DNA of 64,000 nucleotides from Maylandia zebra (GCF_041146795.1 NC_135187.1:20802556-20866555), one strand, 5' to 3'; counted from the stretch's first letter, positions 10,757-21,633 are shown. The notes: generated from the letters alone by a model not told the origin. Translations and numbers: made by a program.

Positions 10757-11570
10757 GACAATTTTTTCTAATTTTGTTTTCTAATGACATGTAGCTTTTG
10801 TGACAAGGATTTAACAGCTGGTTTGATATCATGATAAATATCACACATATCCAACAGGTGTGTATCAATCTGAATGCATGAAAACATTATTAGTGTACTT
10901 ACTACTATTACTATAATTACTGCGTAGAGTAAAAAGTAAGTATTTCTGTCTCTCTCCTTTTGCATACTTGCACAGAGGCAGTCAGGCGATATTCAATATG
11001 CAATCAAATAATAAATGAGTTTATTGATATCCATTGATGTTTATATAAAGCATCGTGAGATCACAAAAACCTTGATAAAGACTACATGTATTCAAAAATC
11101 ATGCAGTTTGTGGGGATAGGTTAAATGACTAATCTAAATTGCCCATAGGTTCCAGCACCCCCCACAACCTTGAAAAGGATGAGCAGAAGCGAATGGATGG
11201 ATGGATGGTATTCAAAAATCCATCTATAAACCAAAGATCCGAATTATGTTATTTAATTTATTTTAAAATTTGTATTTACTTCAACTTTACTGGCTGCCAT
11301 AGCAGAGTCACATATCTCTGTCTGGGTTGACTACATAGAGAGGATCCTTCTGAGAGGGAGAGTTCAATCTGTCTTTGTTTACTGGAGCAGCTCAGGAGTT
11401 TCTATTTGGTCCTTCCTGTTAGAGATCTGATTCACCCTGTTTGATTAATCATTATGCTGATATAGCTTTGTGGTACCATAAACATAAATTACACATCAGC
11501 TCAGTTCATTGGAATTTGATGTATTTTTCTGGCTCATTTTTAGTGTTATTGTTTACAGTGGGGTGAAAAC
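10757..11570. repeat. Unit B lectin upstream region, with empty hAT site at 11024-11031
   Basis: Collinear with 3361-3615 plus 5434-6100. At 11024-11031 a single TTGATATC joins the sequences that flank the hAT element in unit A, which is an exact pre-insertion allele. No gene is seen. Confidence 0.85.
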
Positions 11571-11585
11571 ACCCTCTCAGGCAGC

Positions 11586-11593
11586 TATAAAAG
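11586..11593 (+). promoter_or_regulatory. TATA box of lectin gene 2
   Basis: TATAAAAG lies 100 bp before the ATG. The surrounding promoter matches the orphan stub at 6098-6250 (GTGGGGTGAAAACACC, GGACCAACTC) better than the promoter of lectin 1. Confidence 0.75.
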
Positions 11594-11685
11594 AAAGCAG
11601 GACCAACTCTCTGCAGAAATCTGAACATCCTGTACAAAGAAGCTTCAGCAGCTCCTCATCACACTTTGAGACTTAAAGCTCCAAC

Positions 11686-12835
11686 ATGATCTTGCTCCCC
11701 TTCCTGCTCGGTCTGGCTCTGGGTGCTCCTTCTGAGTCTCCTTCTGATGACAATGAAGTGAAGCTACAACTTGGTAACTGTCCCACATTCTGGCTCCTCT
11801 TTTCCTTCATTTACTCATTGTAGTTTCTTTTTTGTTTTTGTCTTTTTAATATTATTTAGCAAATAATAGATTTTAAATGCACTTTAATCATGTTTCTTGT
11901 TTTGTTTTGCTCAGGAGAAATATGTGTTAGTATAATTGGGGATACATGCATTAATTTGGTTCCACATTTCAAACCTCCAGCAGAACCAGGCTCAGACAGG
12001 AGCAGCCATTTGCTGTGACTGGTGGAACTTTAGGCCTCATCAAAAAGAAAAGCTTCATATTAAAAGTAAGATTAGTGTCCTGAATCCAAACTGGAGCTGG
12101 TTCCACAGTAGAGGAGGCTTAAAGTAGAAGGCTCTGCCTCCCAGTACACTTTACCTCAAAACCACAAGTAAACCAGCAGTCTGAGAGCAGAACAGAGTAT
12201 TTAATACCTTGTATGTGAGGAGAAAGATTTTATATTTTAATCTGGATTTAGCAGGGAGCTGATGCAGAGAAGCTAATATGTAATGTTTCTTTCTATTCCC
12301 TGAAGTACATAGAGAAAAGCAGCCTGACACCAGGTCTCTTCAGGTTTCTTCTGTTACTAAAAAACAAATCATGATCTTTTTCCTCTTCTTGTTTCTGTCT
12401 TTTTCAGATGACCGAGCAGTGAAGCTGCAGCATGGAAACTGTCCCCCGTTCTGGTGGAGCTTCAACGGCCGCTGCTATACGTATGTAGCTACACCGATGA
12501 GCTGGTCTGATGCAGAGTTCCACTGTTTGTCACAGGGAGCCAACCTGGTGTCCATCCACAACATGGAGGAAGAGAACTTTGTCAGATCCCTGATCAGGAA
12601 CTTCGATCCTGCTCAGAGACCCACCTGGATTGGACTCAGTGATGTTCACAGAGAGGGCAGATGGATGTGGTCTGATGGCTCTGTGGTACGCTTTTTTAAC
12701 TGGAATGCAGGCGAGCCAAACAACTTGGCAGGAAAAGAGCACTGTGCTACAAACAACTTTAGCTCACATAAGAAGTGGAATGACTGCCCATGTTCTCTCA
12801 GTTTTTCATCTGTTTGTTTAAAACGCAAAGACTAA
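11686..12835 (+). CDS. Secreted C-type lectin 2 (two coding exons)
   Basis: Predicted 171 aa from exons 11686-11773 and 12408-12835, with the same donor, acceptor and phase as lectin 1. It has a signal peptide (MILLPFLLGLALG) and then a single C-type lectin domain with WIGL, EPN (in GEPNN) and WND, so the calcium and sugar-binding motifs are intact. The first two thirds of the domain are almost identical to lectin 1. The loop after EPN and the C-terminus differ strongly (AGKEHCATNNFSSHKKWND, then CPCSLSFSS), including an extra cysteine right after WND and loss of the terminal VCA. This concentrates divergence near the sugar-binding site. Regulation is probably similar to lectin 1, through a shared TATA promoter. 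Confidence 0.88.
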
Positions 12836-13570
12836 TCCAAGTTACTAATTCAGCAATGGCATGGTATGTTGACATGTATGGGGATTCCACAAAAAAGATA
12901 ACAATGTAAACTTTTATGTCAGTTTTGTTGATCTGTGCTTTAAATTGATAAAGTATTCCTACTGTTTCTGTATGTATGTAACCATTGAATGACAGAATGT
13001 AAAGAATCCACACACGCAGACCTGTCTGTACAACGCTGTTGGCCTAATGACACTTATCAACTTTCACAAAACAGTAACAGGGACTTTTTCATAGTTTTCA
13101 GTGCATATCTTATCTTCACTGGGTTAAATACACCATAACTTATTTATGTGATTTGTTTTTGCTTTGACATCAGAACACTCATACAGAGGCCACGTTGTCA
13201 TCTTTGTTATGGTTAACCATGAAATTAGTTCACTAATTGTCACCACTAAAGAAATACTTCCTCCTTTTGTTGTCCAGTTGTAGTTTATTTTATCCAAACA
13301 CACATTAATGCACTTTTTTAACTACGATGTGTACAAACAGATGATAACATTTTATTACACTTTGATGCTTTGCAAAGCCGATTTATGTGGTGAAACACAA
13401 ATCAGTTCCTTTTGGAACAACAACTGTAAATAACAACTGATAAGACTGATAAAATTGAATATATCAAAAAAATGTTCAATTAAGGTTTTCTCACATCTCT
13501 GGGAGAACTGACAGTCTTTCGAGCTTGAGATAATAATGAACATTAGCTGTTGTCCAATGACATGAACCCC
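12836..13570. other. Lectin 2 3' flank and upstream region of the split gene
   Basis: Starts with 3' UTR similar to lectin 1. No further gene is seen. A segment at 13005-13060 (CCTGTCTGTACAACGC, GGCCTAATGACACTTA) recurs in diverged form at about 27860-27905. Confidence 0.5.
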
Positions 13571-13582
13571 TTCTCTGAAAGC

Positions 13583-13590
13583 CATAAAAG
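13583..13590 (+). promoter_or_regulatory. TATA-like box before the split secreted-peptide ORF
   Basis: CATAAAAG lies 88 bp before the ATG at 13671, similar spacing to the lectin promoters. It is the only core-promoter-like motif I see there. Confidence 0.4.
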
Positions 13591-13670
13591 AGTCTGTTAA
13601 CATGTCTCTGCAATATTCTCAGTAATGTTCAAGCTCCAGGAAAACATCAAGGCCTAAATCATCAATAAAA

Positions 13671-13704
13671 ATGTCTTCCTCTTCTCACTGGTTGTGGCTC
13701 TGTG
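13671..13704 (+). pseudogene. 5' piece of a small secreted-peptide ORF split by a retrotransposon
   Basis: ATG at 13671 opens MSSSSHWLWLC, the start of a signal-peptide-like stretch, and runs straight into the retrotransposon LTR at 13705. The last five bases (CTGTG, 13700-13704) are the target-site duplication. The frame continues exactly at 21485 beyond the element, with a hydrophobic LSLVLM core, and ends at a stop at 21631-21633. The uninterrupted ORF would be about 60 codons. It may be only a first exon read through into its intron, since a GTGAAG donor candidate occurs soon after LVLMN. I do not recognise the protein. Confidence 0.5.
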
Positions 13705-14229
13705 TGTAAATGCCGGCAAAGCCACTTTACTTTGCACTTTTATTTTGAAGAGTACCTTAGCACTTCCTCTTTTATTGTGTCAGACTTCCTGTTCTGTTCT
13801 CGGTGAGGCGACGCAAACACGTTGCTTCAGGACTGGCTAAGAGATGCGCATGGAGGAGGTTGGCTAGCTGATTCAGCATGATTAGCACCCTTGGAAGCAG
13901 AAAGAGGTTGGTTAATGATTGCAAACGATTGTTTATGTATTTAAGAGACAGAAAGGTTGTTGTTAATTCATTTTATTAAATGCTGTAACATAAATAGTTT
14001 AAAAACTATTGATTTATGTCAATATCACTATTTGGGTTAATCAAAATAATTTTCTATAGTAAACTGCGAACATTTCTGCACTTTCTACTTGAATGTTTAA
14101 TGGTATTTGTTTGTGCATCTTTATAGTTTTCACGGTGCCATATTGTCGGTGGTTTAAAGAGGAGAGAATAAAGTTGCATCAGTCGAAGCTCTCTGCGTCA
14201 CGAGTGGTAATTCCAAGTGGGCAGATACA
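13705..14229 (+). repeat. 5' LTR of BEL/Pao element
   Basis: 525 bp, running from TGTAAATGCCGGCAAAG to GGGCAGATACA. The matching 3' LTR ends GGGCAGCTACA, one visible difference. Confidence 0.9.
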
Positions 14230-14815
14230 GTGAAAACTCTCTGACTGCAAGAGACCTGCCATCCCTGCAGAGAACCTGACACCATTTCATCAGAGATCCA
14301 GCTACCAACCTGTTACCAGCCAGCTGATTCCACTCGCATCCACAAACTGCACTCGCAAGGTTAGAAAGAACAGCATACTAAAACTCAAGACTCCAGATAC
14401 TGAAAGAGACATTGACTGCCAAGAAGAAACACGGGACTGCTTACACACATGCACAAGCTTAATGCATAACTAGAAACTCTTTAAATAATGTTACGAGGCC
14501 AAAATAATTCATGGACTGCCAACACATAATATCCCTGAATCTGGTTAATGTTTCTTGGTGAGCGAAATGTGTTTTTTGTGGAATAATAATTCACAGGATG
14601 TCTGTTTATGAAAAGGTTTAAAAGGTGAAGCTCATTAGCTAATTTATGAACATTTGTTGTTGCTGTCTTACACTAAACATACCTTTGAATGTCCATAATC
14701 AGTAAATGTTTGACATAGCGTTACTCTGTGGTAAAGATTAACTACAGCTTTAAAGTATAGTCAAGCAGTAAGGCAATCAAAGCTACAATCGACTTAAGGC
14801 AGCTACAGAAACAAA
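14230..14815 (+). other. Untranslated leader of BEL/Pao element
   Basis: 586 bp between the 5' LTR and the polyprotein ATG, with no long frame. Primer binding and packaging signals would lie here, but I cannot point to them. Confidence 0.6.
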
Positions 14816-17800
14816 ATGTCACTACCGGAAGAGCAAACAGACAACCCCACAAACGCACCATGTGAATCCAGCTCATCAGAAGAAGAAACAGACAACCCTA
14901 TAAACGCACCATGCAAATCTAGCTCACGTGAGAGAAAATTAACAGAGAAAGGCCTAGAGATGCAAAAGCACGATATCAGAAAGCGTGAAAAATCATTCAA
15001 CAAGACTTATAACTCTTGGAAGCTCGTAGCAAGGGAAACTAGAACAAAACTAAAATCCCTCTGCTCAGCAGAAGACCTCAATAAACTGCAGCAAAACATT
15101 GAAGCAAAGCACGACGCTGTAAGTTCACAGTATGAACCTATCCTGCGTAACAGTAACACCACACCTGACATTGTCAACAAAATGGACGCCTGTGTTACGC
15201 TAACAAAGGAGGTATGTAACCTCATAAGTGACCGTCTAAAGACTGTTCATGAGGAATATAATAACCATCTTGAGAAAGAAAGAGTAAGAGAAGTGTTAAG
15301 CAAGAACGAATATAGGTCTGTTTTTGGCGACAGCATAACGGAAACTGCAAGCTCTATAGAGTTGTCAGAGCAATTGAGCCGTCACTCTGGCTCATCCTGT
15401 ACCCGCAGCAGTAGAGTAGATGCAGAAGCAGAGCTTGCTGCCAAGCTGGAGCAATCAAAGTCTATGGAAGAAATTCGAGCACAGCAAACACATCTTCACA
15501 AGTTAGAAAGTGAATGGAAACTCAAAGAGGCAAAAATGTTGTCAGAAATTAAACTAAAAGAGGTGGAAATGCAACAACAGTTGGAACAAGAAAGAGCAAA
15601 ACTACAGCAGTTACAAGCAGACAAAGAAGTTGCTATAGCAATAGCTCGCGTGAAGGCGTACAACAGCCTTGAAGGGTTTGAGAACCACAACGGGGAAATT
15701 GATAGTAAAATTAGCTCTGCTTGCTACAGAAGGCAAATTGAACCTCAGCTGAATCCAAATGCCGCATCATTCCAACCCCACCAAGCAATTCCAGAAATGA
15801 CAATGACCCAGGAGTCTGTCAGCTTAGCACAAGCAATCGCTAGCTCATTAAGTATGAATCGCTTGCCAGTCCCTGAGCCTGCCACATTCAGTGGGGACCC
15901 TTTCCAGTTTACCGATTGGAAAATGTCATTCATTAATCTGATTGACCGAAAACCCCTTCCAGCAAGCGAGAAGATGTTTTATCTGAAAAATTATCTTGCA
16001 GGAGAAGCACGCAAAGCGGTAGAAGGTTTCTTTTACCAAAATTCAGAAAATGCATACAAGGGAGCATGGAAGGTCTTAGAGGACAGATATGGGAACCCAT
16101 TCATTATACAGAAAGCATTTCGTGATAAACTCATGAGATGGCCGAAAATCAGCGCAAATGACCCACTAGCGCTACGAGAGTTTGCTGATTTCCTCAAAGG
16201 ATGCTCTGAAGCAATCCCACACGTCAAAGGACTAGCTATCCTAAACGATTGTGAAGAAAATCACAAATTGCTCAAAAAACTGCCAGAATGGATCGTGCGC
16301 AAGTGGAGTCGAATTGTCGTAGATGAACTTGACGAATCTGGCACCTATCCAAATCTTGCATGCTTCACAGACTTCCTGAGTAGAGAAGCACGGATAGCTT
16401 GCAACCCGATAGCTTCTCCATTGTTGATGAATTTCAAACCTGTAGATGATCGAATCCCAAAGAGAGCCAAAGTCTTCAACACAAACATGCAACCAAAGAG
16501 TTCCGCTCAGGAGAAACAAGACACAAACATTAGTAAACCAAAATCACCTTGTTCTGTTTGTAAAAGTGAAACTCATGGAATCTCAAAGTGTCCCATCTTT
16601 ACAGCTAAGAGTGTTGAAGATAAAAGGGCATTCATCCATGAAAACCGGCTCTGCTTTGGATGTTTAAGAAAAGGTCATATCACCAAAGATTGCAAAAGGC
16701 GACACACGTGCAACATTTGTGAACGTCGTCATCCAACCTGCTTGCACGAAAACAGAAAGCAAAACCCTGCAGAAGCAGTAACAAATAGCCCCACAGAAGA
16801 ACCTGCAAGCCAGGAAACACACAAGGTCATGTCTCATACATCAACACAACGCGTTTCGGCTACCTCAAGTATTGTCCCAGTCTTTGTGTCTTCTGTACAA
16901 GAACCACAGAGAGAAATACTCACCTATGCATTGCTAGACACACAAAGTGACTCAACATTTGTCTTGGAGGACATACTTGATAAGCTGAATGTGGATGTCC
17001 AACCAGTAAAACTGAAACTCAGTACCATGACGGCTATTGACACAGTCATTTCGAGTAAGAGTGTTCATGGTTTACAAGTTAGAGGACTCCACTCTGAGAG
17101 TTGTATCCAACTACAACAGGCTTATAGCCGCGACTTTATCCCAGTGGACAAGTCGTACATCCCAACAAAGGAAACAGCATTACTGTGGCCTCATCTCAGA
17201 AGCTTGGCGGAAAAGTTGCCGCCTCTCCAAGATTGTGATGTAGGGCTCCTGATTGGATATGACTGTCCATCTGCGCTGGCTCCTCTTGAAGTCATCATAG
17301 GTGACAAGCATGAACCCTTCGCACAAAGGTCAGAACTAGGATGGAGTATAATTGGCTCATCAAACCCCCACCTAGACAGACAAGGAAACCAAAGCTTTGT
17401 GCATCGGCTCACAGTAAAAGAGTTGCCTGTTCCATCAGCGACAGATGTTCTAAAAGCCCTGGAATCAGATTTTGCTGAGAGAACCTATGAGAACAAATAT
17501 GTGTCCCAAGAAGATGTCCATTTCATACAGTTCCTCAGTAATCACATCACACAAAGGAAAGACGGACATTACGAAATGCCTCTCCCTTTCAAAGGGAACA
17601 GCCCACCCAACCTGCCAAACAACAAGAGGTTAGCCACGGTACGTCTACAGTGTCTCAAGAAAAAACTAAAGGCCAACAAACAATACTACGATCAGTACCG
17701 AACATTCATGGAAGAAACCATCAACAGGGGTGATGCAGAGCCTGCTCCAACAGCATCTCAGGGGCAGACCGAGTGGTACCTACCACATCATGGAATCTAT

Positions 17801-20464
17801 CACCCCAGGAAGCCGGACAAACTAAGAGTTGTTTTTGATTGTTCGGCCAAATCCCATGGTGTCTCTCTGAATGATACCCTATTAACTGGACCTGATCTTA
17901 TCAACCCTCTGGTTGGAGTGCTTTGCAGATTTCGGAAAGAAGCCGTGGCCGTAATCTGTGACATTGAAAGAATGTTCTATCAATTCGCTGTCACCCCTGA
18001 ATCCAGAAACTATTTGAAATTCCTCTGGTGGAAAGAAGGTGATTTGGAGAAAGAACCTCAGGAGTACAGAATGGCAGTTCATCTGTTTGGAGCTGCATCA
18101 TCTCCAGGATGCGCCAATTTCGGTTTAAAGCATCTTGCACGACAACATCAAACCGACTATCCTCTAGCATCAGCCTTTGTGGAGAAAAACTTCTACGTTG
18201 ATGATGGATTAGCCAGCGTTTCATCAGTTGAGGAAGCCAAAGAACTGATCATTCAGTCACAAGAGTTGTGCAGAAAAGGAGGCCTGCGCCTTCACAAATT
18301 CAACTCAAATGAAGAAGCTGCTCTCTCCAACTTAGACCCTTCTGAAAGAGCAGCAACCATTGAACCTCATGGGTTTGACCCATCCCCTTCAGAACGTGCT
18401 CTTGGCATTCAGTGGTCGATAAAGGAAGACACCTTCAGTTTTAACATCAGCCTGAAAGATCAGTCTTCGACTCGCCGTGGTTGTTTGTCCGTCATTGCCT
18501 CACTCTATGATCCACTTGGATTTATCGCTCCATTCAGCCTAAGTGGAAAACTTATCCTACAAGAGCTTTGTCACAGAGGCATTGGATGGGACGACCCACT
18601 CCCAGAAGATGTGAAGCCACGGTGGGAGAAATGGATAAATGGTCTTTTCAAGTTGAAGGAGGTCTCAATTCCAAGATGTTACCACCCACACGACTTCCAA
18701 AACATTGTCAGAGTAGAGCTACACCATTTTTCGGACGCCAGCTGCTTAGGATATGGTGCATGTTCTTACCTGAGATATAAAAATGACAAAGACGAGGTTC
18801 ATTGCAGCCTTGTGATGGGAAAGGCAAGGGTGGCACCCTCAAAGGTCACAAGTATCCCGAGGCTTGAACTCGCAGCAGCGGTGGTTTCTGCAAAAGTAAG
18901 CGTCCTGTTAAAGGCTGAGCTTGACATGAAAATTGATGATGAGTTCTTCTGGACCGATTCCCAAGTGGTACTTGGTTACATCAACAATGACGCTCGCAGG
19001 TTCCACATATTTGTCGCAAACCGTGTTCAACTCATTAGAGACAACAGCAATCCCAATCAATGGTATTATGTGGACACCTCAGAAAACCCAGCGGATCATG
19101 CATCCAGAGGGCTTCATGTTTCAGACATCCACTCTACAAACTGGCTGCAAGGACCAAAGTTTCTCTGGGAACGTGAGTTATGTCTAACACCTAGCACTCC
19201 AGCTGAGTTACTTGTTGGTGATCCCGAAGTCAAGACAATTCAGGTGCTCGCAACTGACGTCAGTACCTTCAATGATATTCTCGATCGTCTGAATCAGTTT
19301 TCATCTTGGACAAAACTCATAAAGGTGGTTGCAAGAATCAAAAGACTGAGATCTCAACAAAAGCATACTGAACATGTGACGATCGAGGAGCGTGAGAAGG
19401 CTGCTGAAGCAGTGATAAAGATCGTACAGCAGCACGCCTTCCCTCATGAAATAAAAACGTTTCAAGCCAAAGGTGACCTTCCAAACTCAAGCTCTCTCTT
19501 CAGTCTTGACCCCATCTGGTCTGATGGACTCTTGCGCGTTGGTGGGAGATTAAAGTGGTCGTCTCTTTGCCACAAAGTGAAGCATCCACTCATCGTACCA
19601 AGCAACAGTCATATAACCAAGCTCATTGTGTCCCACTACCATGCTAAGACATGCCATCAAGGTCGAAGCCAGACACAAATGGAGCTTAGAGCAAATGGAT
19701 TCTGGGTCATTGGTGGGAGCAAGCTGGTGGCCAAAATGATACACACCTGTGTGCTTTGCAGGAAACTTCGACGACCTACAGAGAGCCAGCGAATGGCTGA
19801 ACTCCCTAAAGAACGTCTTGAAGCCTCAGCACCCTTCACATTTAGCGGCATGGACTGCTTTGGCCCGTTCATTGTGAAGACAGCACGCAAAGAACACAAA
19901 AGATATGGTCTGATTTTCACGTGTCTGTATTCAAGAGCTGTCCATATTGAGATGCTTGAAGATTTGTCAACAGACTCTTTCATCAATGCATTGAGATGCT
20001 TCATCAGTCTTAGAGGAGCTGTCCAACAATTACACTGTGACCAAGGTTCTAACTTTGTTGGTGCCAGGAACGAATTCAAGGAAGCACTTAAGCAATGCGA
20101 CGCCAAGCAATTGGAGACCTTCTTATCTGAAAAACAGTGCGAATTTGTCTTCAACGCCCCTTCTGCCAGCCATGCAGGAGGTGTCTGGGAAAGGCAAATA
20201 AGAACGGTTAGGAATGTGTTGAATGCAACCTTCGCACAGTGCCCAGGTCGGCTTGATGATGCCTCCCTCAGAACGCTGCTATATGAAGCCATGGCTATTG
20301 TCAACAGTCGCCCATTATCAGTTGATGGAATCAACGATCCTCATGCACTGGAACCTTTAACGCCGAATCATCTCATCATGATGAAAACAAAGGTTGCTCT
20401 TCCACCCCCCGGAGTGTTCATGAAAGAAGATTTGTATGCTACAAAAAGATGGAGAAGAGTCTAA
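14816..20464 (+). CDS. BEL/Pao Gag-Pol polyprotein, truncated by a late in-frame stop
   Basis: An 1882-residue retrotransposon polyprotein. Order: a charged coiled-coil-like N-terminus (about 200-275), a gag domain beginning around PEPATFSGDPFQFTDWK (about 355-410), zinc knuckles (CSVC...C, then CFGCLRKGHITKDC at 613-626), an aspartic protease with LLDTQS (Asp708), a reverse transcriptase with FYVDD (YVDD at 1127-1130), RNase H (FSDAS, Asp1307), an integrase HHCC zinc domain (about 1600-1665) and an integrase core with Asp1680, Asp1742 and Glu1792. Key catalytic residues are all present. A TAA at 20462-20464 ends the frame, but it stays open afterwards for about 103 codons to 20776, so the normal protein in this family would run on through the integrase C-terminal domain. 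Expression would come from the 5' LTR. Confidence 0.93.
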   Translation: MSLPEEQTDNPTNAPCESSSSEEETDNPINAPCKSSSRERKLTEKGLEMQKHDIRKREKSFNKTYNSWKLVARETRTKLKSLCSAEDLNKLQQNIEAKHDAVSSQYEPILRNSNTTPDIVNKMDACVTLTKEVCNLISDRLKTVHEEYNNHLEKERVREVLSKNEYRSVFGDSITETASSIELSEQLSRHSGSSCTRSSRVDAEAELAAKLEQSKSMEEIRAQQTHLHKLESEWKLKEAKMLSEIKLKEVEMQQQLEQERAKLQQLQADKEVAIAIARVKAYNSLEGFENHNGEIDSKISSACYRRQIEPQLNPNAASFQPHQAIPEMTMTQESVSLAQAIASSLSMNRLPVPEPATFSGDPFQFTDWKMSFINLIDRKPLPASEKMFYLKNYLAGEARKAVEGFFYQNSENAYKGAWKVLEDRYGNPFIIQKAFRDKLMRWPKISANDPLALREFADFLKGCSEAIPHVKGLAILNDCEENHKLLKKLPEWIVRKWSRIVVDELDESGTYPNLACFTDFLSREARIACNPIASPLLMNFKPVDDRIPKRAKVFNTNMQPKSSAQEKQDTNISKPKSPCSVCKSETHGISKCPIFTAKSVEDKRAFIHENRLCFGCLRKGHITKDCKRRHTCNICERRHPTCLHENRKQNPAEAVTNSPTEEPASQETHKVMSHTSTQRVSATSSIVPVFVSSVQEPQREILTYALLDTQSDSTFVLEDILDKLNVDVQPVKLKLSTMTAIDTVISSKSVHGLQVRGLHSESCIQLQQAYSRDFIPVDKSYIPTKETALLWPHLRSLAEKLPPLQDCDVGLLIGYDCPSALAPLEVIIGDKHEPFAQRSELGWSIIGSSNPHLDRQGNQSFVHRLTVKELPVPSATDVLKALESDFAERTYENKYVSQEDVHFIQFLSNHITQRKDGHYEMPLPFKGNSPPNLPNNKRLATVRLQCLKKKLKANKQYYDQYRTFMEETINRGDAEPAPTASQGQTEWYLPHHGIYHPRKPDKLRVVFDCSAKSHGVSLNDTLLTGPDLINPLVGVLCRFRKEAVAVICDIERMFYQFAVTPESRNYLKFLWWKEGDLEKEPQEYRMAVHLFGAASSPGCANFGLKHLARQHQTDYPLASAFVEKNFYVDDGLASVSSVEEAKELIIQSQELCRKGGLRLHKFNSNEEAALSNLDPSERAATIEPHGFDPSPSERALGIQWSIKEDTFSFNISLKDQSSTRRGCLSVIASLYDPLGFIAPFSLSGKLILQELCHRGIGWDDPLPEDVKPRWEKWINGLFKLKEVSIPRCYHPHDFQNIVRVELHHFSDASCLGYGACSYLRYKNDKDEVHCSLVMGKARVAPSKVTSIPRLELAAAVVSAKVSVLLKAELDMKIDDEFFWTDSQVVLGYINNDARRFHIFVANRVQLIRDNSNPNQWYYVDTSENPADHASRGLHVSDIHSTNWLQGPKFLWERELCLTPSTPAELLVGDPEVKTIQVLATDVSTFNDILDRLNQFSSWTKLIKVVARIKRLRSQQKHTEHVTIEEREKAAEAVIKIVQQHAFPHEIKTFQAKGDLPNSSSLFSLDPIWSDGLLRVGGRLKWSSLCHKVKHPLIVPSNSHITKLIVSHYHAKTCHQGRSQTQMELRANGFWVIGGSKLVAKMIHTCVLCRKLRRPTESQRMAELPKERLEASAPFTFSGMDCFGPFIVKTARKEHKRYGLIFTCLYSRAVHIEMLEDLSTDSFINALRCFISLRGAVQQLHCDQGSNFVGARNEFKEALKQCDAKQLETFLSEKQCEFVFNAPSASHAGGVWERQIRTVRNVLNATFAQCPGRLDDASLRTLLYEAMAIVNSRPLSVDGINDPHALEPLTPNHLIMMKTKVALPPPGVFMKEDLYATKRWRRV

Positions 20465-20776
20465 TACCTTATTGAACAGTTCTGGGGCCGCTGGAAAAGG
20501 GAGTATCTGCTCAACATATCAACAAGGCAAAAATGGCACTTACCTCGGCGTAACCTCAAGGTCAATGATATCGTTGTTATCAAGGACGACAACCTCCCAC
20601 GAAACCATTGGGAGCTAGGTCGAGTTGTGGAGATCTTTCAAGACCTTGATGGCTTAGTCCGTCGAGTCAAAGTACGAGTTGGGGAGAGAAAGCCTCAAAG
20701 AAAGCAAGATGCCCCTTCTAAACCTTCAGTAATTGAGAGACCAATCCAAAAACTAGTACTACTCCTTGAGAATTAA
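20465..20776 (+). pseudogene. Detached C-terminal part of the BEL/Pao integrase frame
   Basis: Same reading frame as the polyprotein, separated from it by one stop codon. It contains WHLPRRNLKVNDIVVIKDD and then GRVVEIFQDLDGLVRRVKV, the small C-terminal integrase/DUF5641-like domain of Pao elements. It has no start of its own, so it is probably untranslated in this copy. Confidence 0.8.
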
Positions 20777-20955
20777 ATAAAACAAAATATGTTAAGGCAA
20801 TACTAGTTATGTTTATACACTACCTTAATCCATTAAGTATACTTACCTGTATAACTCTGATAGTTCAATTCAGTCATTTATTAGTATAAGAAATCCTGTA
20901 CAATTCACTTGCTTTGTGAATTTGTTCGTTCATTGTATCAGGATTTGGTGGGAGT

Positions 20956-21479
20956 GTAAATGCCGGCAAAGCCACTTTACTTTGCACTTTTATTTTGAAG
21001 AGTACCTTAGCACTTCCTCTTTTATTGTGTCAGACTTCCTGTTCTGTTCTCGGTGAGGCGACGCAAACACGTTGCTTCAGGACTGGCTAAGAGATGCGCA
21101 TGGAGGAGGTTGGCTAGCTGATTCAGCATGATTAGCACCCTTGGAAGCAGAAAGAGGTTGGTTAATGATTGCAAACGATTGTTTATGTATTTAAGAGACA
21201 GAAAGGTTGTTGTTAATTCATTTTATTAAATGCTGTAACATAAATAGTTTAAAAACTATTGATTTATGTCAATATCACTATTTGGGTTAATCAAAATAAT
21301 TTTCTATAGTAAACTGCGAACATTTCTGCACTTTCTACTTGAATGTTTAATGGTATTTGTTTGTGCATCTTTATAGTTTTCACGGTGCCATATTGTCGGT
21401 GGTTTAAAGAGGAGAGAATAAAGTTGCATCAGTCGAAGCTCTCTGCGTCACGAGTGGTAATTCCAAGTGGGCAGCTACA
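20956..21479 (+). repeat. 3' LTR of BEL/Pao element
   Basis: Nearly identical to 13705-14229 (start position good to 1 bp). A short ORF crosses out of it into host DNA and ends at 21633. That ORF is the LTR fused by chance to the split peptide frame. Confidence 0.9.
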
Positions 21480-21633
21480 CTGTGTGCTCAGTCTGGTCCT
21501 GATGAATGTGAAGGAAAGCTACACTGTGGAAAAACACAGCCACACCTGTGGCTCGATTAGATTGGCTGACAGAAAAGGAATACCATGGCATTATCCTAAA
21601 TCACTTATCCCAGCTTTTCCACACAGAGGCTAA
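21480..21633 (+). pseudogene. 3' piece of the split secreted-peptide ORF
   Basis: Begins with the CTGTG duplication and continues the frame opened at 13671, from the hydrophobic LSLVLM core through a polar stretch with one cysteine (HSHTCGSIRLADRKG) to TAA at 21631-21633. No homologue is recognised. Confidence 0.5.

Larger units (their letters stand above)
13705..21479 (+). mobile_element. BEL/Pao LTR retrotransposon, nearly intact
   Basis: A full-length element of about 7.8 kb with two LTRs of about 525 bp (TGTAAATG at the start, TACA at the end) that look nearly identical, flanked by the 5-bp duplication CTGTG (13700-13704 and 21480-21484). A 586-bp leader (14230-14815) precedes one long gag-pol frame, and a purine-rich GGTGGGAG precedes the 3' LTR. 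Near-identity of the LTRs argues for recent insertion. I could not recognise a primer-binding site after the 5' LTR. Confidence 0.93.

Noticed and set aside
19657-20334. Long minus-strand frame opposite the integrase
   Set aside because: It is the antisense shadow of the BEL/Pao polyprotein, with no family resemblance of its own.
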